Assembly (NCBI RefSeq): GCF_041381155.1
Contig: NC_091144.1
Coordinates: 3,224,001 to 3,288,000 of the forward strand
Source: Argopecten irradians
Taxonomy: Eukaryota > Mollusca > Bivalvia > Pectinida > Pectinidae
Reading direction: 5' to 3'
Length of the DNA stretch: 64,000 bases
Shown: positions 56,270 through 64,000 of the stretch, in pieces
Layout of the letters: every line of letters starts with the position of its first letter
Position numbering within the stretch: position 1 is the stretch's first letter
The notes under the pieces: generated by a model
Database searches by the model: none
The model's input: only the letters and a program-made list of their open reading frames with translations
Told to the model about the DNA's origin: nothing
Position numbers and translations under genes: made by a program

Positions 56270-56525
56270 TTGTAAAAGGCGACTAAATTTGGAACATTTC
56301 CCTTTTCTCTTAAACACTTTCCCACAAACTTCCTCGACACGACACTCTAGTGGCTTCACCCTGTGACAACGAGGAAGACTATTAATTCTGTCCCATGCGG
56401 CCATCGCCAAAATAAACTTTAGTCTGTAATTGGTTAATTTCTGATCCTGTTTAACGCTCAGCATAAATAGAGTGGGTCGACTGGTTTGCCGGTGTCAGTG
56501 TGAGTGGATGGGTGTGCTACAGTAA
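56270..56525 (-). repeat. Dispersed repeat family R, inverted copy
   Basis: On the minus strand it runs from GCAAACCAGTCGACCCACTC through TTTATGCTGAGCG to GTGTCGAGGAAG and the tail AAATTTAGTCGCC. The family landmarks are in the same order as in the 56,690 copy. Confidence 0.7.
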
Positions 56526-56689
56526 TGATAATTGCCATTACTACACGAACACAACAAACATCCCCCAATCTCCTAAAACAGCAGACCACCACAATGTGAA
56601 ATACGCCGAATACAGGTTTAGATCGACCGACATTTAAAACGATCTTGTCTGCTGATAGATGTTTTGTTTGTATGATTATATTAACGACC

Positions 56690-57075
56690 TATTAAAAGCC
56701 AGAGTCGTGTAAGGACGGCCTCCCATGTATGCGGTGTGTTGTGGGTATGAAGTGAGAGGTGCGTGTTCTGGGAGACTGCGCTATGTTCATATTGCCTTCT
56801 AGATCTTGTATAGTGGAACTCTTGCCCTGACAACGGGCTGGCTAGTCGTCCAACTCCCTTTATGCTAATGGCTAAGCAGGAGCAGGAACTCCCACTTTTA
56901 CAAACCATGACGTGTCTCGGCCAGGGGACAGAACACAGGGCCTATTTCACAAGTATGAAGGCTCAACAGAAGGCCGAAAGAGAGGCGATGTCAAAGGAGA
57001 CGTTGGTAAGAACAATGCTACTTAGGAGCAAGAGAGAAGGTAAGAACCTAAATTAAGTCGCTTTTTGCGATCTTG
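56690..57075 (+). repeat. Dispersed repeat family R, longest copy
   Basis: Landmarks in order: GGGAGACTGCG, TTGTATAGTGGAACTCTTGC, GACAACGGGCTGGCTAGTCG, CCCTTTATGCTAATGGCTAA, TGTCTCGGCCAGGGGACAGA, then the tail CTAAATTAAGTCGC. A 64-codon open frame inside it is part of the repeat and not a gene. Confidence 0.75.
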
Positions 57076-58489
57076 CAATTGGGGAAGCAGGTACAAATTG
57101 TACACACTACGTACAGGAAACACCGCAGAATGAACAGACGAACTCTTTCTAGGCAAAGTGACCATGACCTGACTTAAATTGATTACAGTTGGAGCAGGGA
57201 CAGGTAGAAAACTGTTCCAAGTAACTTATGATTTAAGCTTCCCGTTTGCCTTTCCAATATTTTTCGTACAGCGTAGATGTATCTATAATCTATGTTGTTA
57301 TTATGAAATGGAAATAGGAGAGACACAGCGTGTTCTGTACTGTTGAGTTATGTCAGAACCTTCGTAGTGATGATATAACACCAGTGCAGAATACGGACAA
57401 ATAGAAGTAGGCTCTAGGCTACTTAAAGGTTTTAGCAAACTTCAGGTTTAGATGTATTACCTTATTGCCTTGTCTCTCATTTGATCTAAAGTGTGATAAA
57501 AACTCATTGAAATTTCAAGTATAGACGACTATTTTTAACCACGGATCGGTTTCTATTTGTCCGTATTTTTCCATGATTTGATGATATCACTATGGAGGGT
57601 GGATTGCATTGTTTGATGGCGTCTTCATGCTGCTGTTTAGTGGTGAATTAATGTTTTCGCTTAAGGAGCTTGTATTGTGAGGTTTCGGGCTCGTCGAAGT
57701 CTCGTTTTAATCTTGACCAAAGACTTGTTGTGATTATCAATAATAATTGTCTCTATTTGTTGCAAGTTGTCATATGAAATATGTACGAAAACGTAGTTTT
57801 CTATCTTATGCAGATTTTTTATTCAAGAATTTCAAAAAATGACTAATTCTGCGACCATTTTTGAAAATGGGTGCGTGTTACGCTTTGTAGAGAGGCAACT
57901 ATAAAATTCCCTTTATTTTTTCACTTACATAATAGTTGATATTTTATAAAATCGCCATTGCGAAAGCTTTGTTTTATTTGTTGCTTAAAGATAATTTCTG
58001 CAATTAATCTGTATAAGTCTCATTATAATGAAAAGTTTAAGTGAAATTATAACATTTTTTTAATTTTTATATTTGAGTGTTGTTAACGTATTTTCATTTT
58101 TAACAAGACATTCTGAAAAAATAATAATTACTATAATGGGGCACACTCACCCTAAATTTTATGCCGGTTTTACAAAATGAAGAAGAACAAACAAATGTGC
58201 TTCTTATAAGTTGCAAAATATAAGAAAAAAGAAGCGCTGAATCTGTAAAAAATGGTGGAGTATTTTGGTCTAGAGACAACATATTCTATAATCAGTCATA
58301 CTTTTCCTATAGGGCAAACAATTTGGAACCTATTGCTTTGCATCGTCAAAACAGGGACATTCTAGTAGTATCGCACATTGTGCCAAGTAGTTATCGCTTA
58401 TTTACAAAAACTCTAAATCAAGCTAATATCTACTCTTTCCAAAAATCTATACCCAAAAAAAAAACAAATAGGAAAAAAATTGCTTCTCA
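57076..58489. other. Intergenic, nothing identified
   Basis: AT-rich, no coding region or repeat recognised. Confidence 0.4.
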
Positions 58490-58570
58490 ACAGAGACGAT
58501 CCTTATCGGCATCTGCTTAGAACGTAAAGGGAACTAAAATCCAAAGTAAGTCGCTTCAGGCGCTCGCCTT
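58490..58570 (+). repeat. Dispersed repeat family R, tail fragment
   Basis: Only the end of the family remains: ...GAACTAAAATCCAAAGTAAGTCGC, similar to 57,020-57,060. Confidence 0.4.
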
Positions 58571-59740
58571 TGTGAGGATCGGTTAGGGTAGTGTCCCTAG
58601 CACAGTAGTTCATCACTGTATTGTAGAAGAAGGAGAATCTGGAGCAGTATGAAGAACGGGGACGTATCCCGGCTTTGTCTAGATATAATACAGCAATAAT
58701 ACGAAGATAAAACAGATGGCATCTCCGCGCGTGAGAGCGACACAATGTCTAATTTTTACCGACCAACGACTACCTCGTGGTCGGATTGGCTGGGATAAAG
58801 GCGATTTATGTAACAGACGTTGCTTTGAGACGACTCCCAAAGGATGCTTCTTTGGCGATAGTTAGAGAGCCGACGACTCTGGGCAGTATTTAGTTCTATC
58901 TGGTAACGTCTGTAGTGAACGTGGGCGTTTCACGTCTGTCACTTGGGACTAATATAATAAATAATCCGTTATTTATACAACCTTAGCCAAGTCCTATACA
59001 GAATAACGATAAAATACTCGTGTATTAAGTGTAAAACATTTTCATGGTTCTGTTGTCATTAGAGACGTATTTTATGTTTATGTATCAATGCATGCTATTG
59101 GACGAGAATGAGCCATAAAATGTATGAACCGTTTACGTGATACATAAATGTTTATAGATTCGATATTGAGAAGATATTTGCTAAAATTGTTATTTCATCC
59201 ACTTATTGATAATAACGTTTGCCGAGCATTGCAGGTTACAATTTGGTACAGAAATAGCCGTTTCTAAAGACCTATAAAAGTCATCATTTTCTGCCAATCA
59301 CTTTATTTGCCCCGACTCAATAAAACCTAAACTCCTAAAGGGCTTCACTGCACCAAAGCACTTCCAAGAGCCAAGAGATTGCTTTCCGGGTCAAATTTCA
59401 GCATAAATGTTGCTATGAGGAAATAGTTTTCCCACTTAATAACCCGAGTCACGTGGTTCACATGATCTAGATTCGTGCTTGATCGGACGTTCGCCGGATT
59501 TTAAATCAAATTGATTTGGTCAAACATTTGTGTAGGAGGATTTCATTTTCTGTGGAAATTGGTCATCTAGTGCACTTTTTATCATTTCTAAATGAATTGA
59601 ATCAATTATCGTGTAGTATGCAGATTCGCCTACGCCTGTTATCAAACGATTAAACTCTACGAAAAATATCAAAACTACTTGGTCTGGGTTTTTCCGTTAC
59701 ATAATAGCAATCTGTTACTTAGTAAATGCAAATATGGTAC
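58571..59740. other. Intergenic, nothing identified
   Basis: The part at 58,570-58,950 is richer in CpG than its surroundings, but no exon or promoter element can be supported. The rest is AT-rich. Confidence 0.35.
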
Positions 59741-59935
59741 ATGAACGCGGTTTGTTGGCTGGGTGGGTTTCCCGTGCATGTGAAGTGTTGTGTGTTTTGG
59801 GAGACTGCAGTATATGCATGTCCATGTTGTGCATCAATGTAATAGTGGAGCTCTTTTCCTTGGTTTGGTGCCGTCTTTTTTCTGCTGCCAAAGACACAGA
59901 ATGGACACTCAACCCAACCACACGGTTACCTGGAT
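59741..59935 (+). repeat. Dispersed repeat family R, copy
   Basis: Contains TTTTGGGAGACTGCAGTATA and AATAGTGGAGCTCTT, the same order as the copies at 56,690 and 59,963. The tail is not present. Confidence 0.6.
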
Positions 59936-59962
59936 TTGTTTATTTGATTCAATGTACGTTCT

Positions 59963-60185
59963 ATTAACAGCCTGCGTCATGTATGCGATGTGTAGCGTGT
60001 ATGAAATGCGCGCTGCGTGTTTCGGAGACTGCGGTTTATTCGTGTTGTGCCTTCTTGTATAGTGGAACGGTTCCCTTTTTATAGTGCTATATCACTGAAG
60101 CATGCCGTCGCAGACACCAAGCAACACACTCATCCCGGTCACATTATACTAACAACGGGCAAACCAGTCGTCCCACTCTGGCAGA
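59963..60185 (+). repeat. Dispersed repeat family R, copy
   Basis: Contains CATGTATGCGATGTGTAGCG, TTCGGAGACTGCGG, CTTGTATAGTGGAACGG and AACGGGCAAACCAGTCGTCC. It is in tandem orientation with the copy 30 bp to its left. Confidence 0.7.
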
Positions 60186-62953
60186 CGGAGTATGATATCG
60201 TGATACAGAGAGAGTTACTTTAGTAATGTCTTTGATTGACTGAGGTGGTTAAAGTTAAAGGACTTTCTTCCTCATCAACAACACGCTAACTTGTCTATCG
60301 TATTTGTAAGATACATGGATAGATATGCTATAAATAGGATTCTAACCTTACTACTACATTTTACTCATTTCACGAAAAGCGACTTAATTTTCAATATTAC
60401 AATTCTTCTCAAATGACCTCTTCTCTCTATAAAGCTCCCCTAAAAATGCGTCTCGGCTCGGTGTCATGGGCAACGCTGCTCATTGTCTTTGACTGCAGTT
60501 TCATTGAGAGAGCTAGTAATCACCACACTCGTTCACAACGCTTACAGTTGAGGAGAATCTCAAATTACCCGAAAAAATCCATATCTGGAAATAATTTGAT
60601 AAAACAGGAATCTATCTGAAATGGTAACAACATTAGTGAAAACTTAAAAAAATAGATAGATAAAATAAGATAAAACCACTTGTAAAGTATTAAGCCAAAA
60701 CATAATTATAACTCTGCGCTTCTCCACTTCGATGATCCACGTTACGCGAGAAGTAAAACAGATAAACTATAAAATAACATATATTGACCATCGTCTACAA
60801 TTCGTCATCTTAGGTTCTGGAATAGCTCTGTGAATAGTGTCCCAGCGGTATGTCTTGATGGTAGTTGATAATTTCCGGGGAAACATCTGTTTAACTTTCA
60901 TCTATATGCATCTAATACAAACATGGCTTCCCGTTTTTACAACATAGCTCTATCCGTGGTGAATGGTCTGTCTCGCGTTAGAGACAGTATTCATCATGGT
61001 TGGAGAGAGGAGGGACGGCCGGACTCATAGTGGACATAAATAACACTTAGTCTCTATTATGCTGGGAATTATCTAACGGAATGCATTTACAAGGCGATAA
61101 TTATTGTACTACATGGTATATTAGATCATCTCTTTATTGCTTGCCATCTAATCAACATCTCGGTGGTAAATGTATCGCCAAATATGAATAGATGATAAAA
61201 TTTCCCAAAGGGGCTGTTAAGTTTAAAAGTGCACGGGAATTAGGTCGATATCCATAAACGTGGGCGCATTCAGGAACGTGACCTGCGTTTGTATTTTATC
61301 TTACACTATTTTAATGTTGTTTAATATTGTACACATGTTTGTTCAAATGACGAGTCGGTAGACTCAAAGTCAATACAAATCTACCGGGTATTATCGGCAT
61401 TGATATAACTAACAATCAAAATAACAGAATCTGTTTTAGGCAGGCTACTTATTCATCTCGAACGAACCACATGGTACATTGGTAGTTTTAGTTCTGAGAG
61501 GAAAAATATTTTAGCTGCACTTATCTCCGTTTGGTTTAAGAAATATTGTTCTTTTCGGACATAAACTCACATTTATTACATGTACTGTACACGTGGTAGT
61601 ATAAAACGTAAATAAATAAGCAACACATTTATTCAGTTTTATAATTAATGTCACGAGAGTGATAATATGGGTATTTGTTCTCTTCGTAAATAAACTACTC
61701 TGACAACTGTAAACAGCTGATAGTTTTATTATACGCAAAACGGAGACAGATAACCTGAAATAAAAAGAACAATACCTGACAATACATAGGGACACATAAA
61801 TGTACCAACTATAATATGCCATATTTATACTGTAAAGTAATAAATATAATATACAGGTATTTATTTATTATATATTTATAGTAAATTCTATTTTAATTCC
61901 ATGGTTATTACATTTAGTTTACAATCACTTTACCCTATACATTACCTGAACCTAACGGACCACGTGCGATCCTTTGTTATACATATACAAATTATAAAGG
62001 TTTATGGACAATTTATTTAAAGAAGTTATAACAGAAAACTATTAAGTATATTAATTATATTGCATAATGAATAATAAGTTAATTACTTTATTTCTAGTTA
62101 AATATTAAATAAACATACCTTTCAGCACTGTGGCCGTAAAGCACACAGGCTTCCAGCTATAGGTGTTACATGTCCGGTGCCTATTTTCCATGTAATGTGT
62201 GGACACGCTTCCACCAGGGTGGGCGTGCACGTGCAAGGACAGGGTCATGCAGGGTCAATGTGACACACTCAACCAATCCATTCACTCACCTCTCATACGT
62301 CATCATAACAACTTACATACACACAGATTTACATGTACAGGACATTACATGACACAGGGACATGTAAATTCAGACAATACACAGCGCATGTAGTTTTAAG
62401 ACCTAATATAATAGATTTTATGTACACAGTGAATTCAAACACCGCGACATTAATACATTTGTATTTGAGTGTGAAATAATTGATCAAAATCATGTTTTCA
62501 ATGTAAAAACAAAAATAGTTAGAAAAAATGACGAGAACACGTTTATTCACCATTATTTTTTGGTACAGAAGTGTAACGAGTAAAGCACGCCCTCCTCATA
62601 ATTCGAAGAAATTGAGTATGAACGTTTCATATTCAAAAATGTACAAGAACGTTAGAAAGGACTAAATCGTATCCGACAGGACTAGCATGCAGAACTGTTT
62701 CGTCATTAAAGAATTCATAAGTGGCTGACACAAAGGTATGGGATTCGACCAAATCAAAAACATAAACTATGTCGACTAAAATGTCAAAATGTTGAAAAAC
62801 TAGGACAAAAGTGATATTTTTCTTCCATCTGATGGTACGTACTTGACTTTTAATCGGCCATTTTCATAACTGTCACGTAGGTAGTTTAGCTTTTATGGAT
62901 TAAAACAGGAATCGGGTTCGGGCGTTAGAGGGCAGTATACAGGAAACAACTAT
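60186..62953. other. Intergenic, nothing firmly identified
   Basis: No gene is supported. A 35-codon ATG-to-stop frame (60,923-61,030) stands alone and is listed among the findings. The remainder is AT-rich, with a very AT-rich patch near 61,840-61,890. Confidence 0.4.
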
Positions 62954-63103
62954 CATTGATGTGCTTCATTGATCATTAATGTGCTTCATTGATCATTAAT
63001 GTGTTTCCTTGATCCTTGATGTGTTTCATTGATCATTAATGTGCTTCATTGATCATTGATGTGCTTCATTGATCATTAATGTGCTTCATTGAAAATCATT
63101 GAT
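62954..63103. repeat. 20-bp minisatellite, about seven units
   Basis: The unit GTGCTTCATTGATCATTAAT is repeated head to tail from 62,961, with small variants (GTGTTTCATT, CCTTGATG). No further signal is seen. Confidence 0.92.
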
Positions 63104-63307
63104 CTTTCATGCGATGGGAAATGAAAAGCCAGTAGTTCTGGACAAAGATGTTTGAAGATTTGTCTCATGCAGGTCTGCCTGTTCAATTGTATGATAATGA
63201 AATTGTAATGGTATTCGGGAAAATTGATAAAATTTCCTATAAAATGTGAATTTTGTCAGCATCAACAAAATCATCATTTTATATGAAATGCATTAAGTGC
63301 CAATTAA

Positions 63308-63875
63308 AGGGACAATTCACTCAGGCTAATTCTTTTGCATAACCAAGAGGCAAAATATGGCATAAATGTATTGTTCTACATTTCTTATGAAACATATAAC
63401 ATAAAATATTGACAAATTCCACGTTATTGTTTAGTATTTTAATTAATATCGTTGAAATATCAAATCGTTGATCAATACGATTAAGCGGGTACAATATGAA
63501 CGCTGTACCCATACCCGAGCCAAATTCACGCACGTTAAACAAATAAACTACATAACCACTGAGAAGGTGATAAAATGATTTTTAGGCAAAACAATTCACC
63601 TAATAAGGTAAACACACTACTGTCAGAGCGATTTGAGCAGTTCTAGACAAAAGTTGTATTACTCTACGAACAAGGGACAGGGTTCGGCATACAAGAAGTT
63701 CAATCACAATGTGTAATGGCGGACAGCGAAGCGAGTTTGAACATCTACACACATGTCACAACCATCGGCTTTTCAGGCATATCACAGTTAAACCGACTGA
63801 TCTAATTTCCATTAGAACTGGTTTTTTTCCGATATATGTACAAATTTTAATGTTCTCTTAGACTGAATTGTCCCT
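63308..63875. mobile_element. TTAA-flanked MITE, 568 bp, second copy
   Basis: Same family and orientation as 50,381-50,880: ends AGGGACAATTCA and TGAATTGTCCCT, with TTAA on each side (63,304-63,307 and 63,876-63,879). Insertions relative to the other copy make it about 70 bp longer. Confidence 0.88.
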
Positions 63876-64000
63876 TTAAGTTTTCAATAAGATTAATTGT
63901 TTTTCGTATAATTTCATGGCAAAGTTTTGAAATATTTGAAAATTGACTTTACTAGATCGCTGTGTTCAGTGAAACCTATTGCTTTAAATAACTCCACATA

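Noticed and set aside
56862-57056. A 64-codon frame starting MLMAKQEQELPLL
   Set aside because: It lies wholly inside a copy of the dispersed repeat family, and other copies do not keep the frame.
58571-58950. CpG-richer patch considered as a promoter
   Set aside because: No exon, TATA box or initiator could be tied to it.

Overview
The window looks like genomic DNA from an animal, most likely a bivalve mollusc. The evidence is a spliced, metazoan-type DPCD gene, a TRIM gene with an NHL-like propeller tail of the kind that is expanded in molluscs, BEL/Pao and DIRS retroelements, a hAT transposon, MITEs with TTAA or 8-bp target duplications, and dispersed repeats that I associate from memory with bivalves. 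The bivalve assignment is an inference; no species can be named from the sequence alone.

Layout. 1-16.3 kb is dominated by a 59-bp tandem repeat. The part at about 11.8-16.3 kb is clean. The part at about 1.3-11.8 kb is full of small indels and is interleaved with pieces of a second, noisy copy of the neighbouring TRIM gene and of both flanks. 16.3-18.3 kb (minus strand) holds an intact TRIM-family coding sequence of 654 codons whose last 11 codons and stop lie inside the first unit of the 59-bp array. 18.8-20.4 kb is a 17-bp minisatellite. 21.15-22.49 kb is a deleted hAT transposon with a perfect 8-bp target duplication. 24.3-26.2 kb is a DIRS fragment, and 26.2-41.4 kb is a young tandem BEL/Pao pair (LTR-internal-LTR-internal-LTR, minus strand) that abuts it. 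41.4-45.5 kb carries inverted-repeat debris, a 5'-truncated LINE and a 100-bp foldback MITE.

45.97-52.71 kb (plus strand) is a complete six-exon DPCD gene (201 aa; the human protein is about 203 aa). Its introns hold a segmental duplication, a TIR element with an 8-bp target duplication, a six-copy 24-bp array with a CACGTG E-box in each unit, and two TTAA-flanked elements. 52.7-64 kb is mostly non-coding, with several copies of one dispersed repeat family, a 20-bp minisatellite and a second copy of the 0.5-kb TTAA MITE.

Only two host genes can be supported: the TRIM E3 ligase-like gene and DPCD. Nothing suggests that they act together. The most unusual signal is the 59-bp satellite, which appears to have arisen from, and still overlaps, the 3' end of the TRIM coding sequence. 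The noisy 10 kb beside it has the look of a consensus or assembly failure and should not be read as biology without raw reads.
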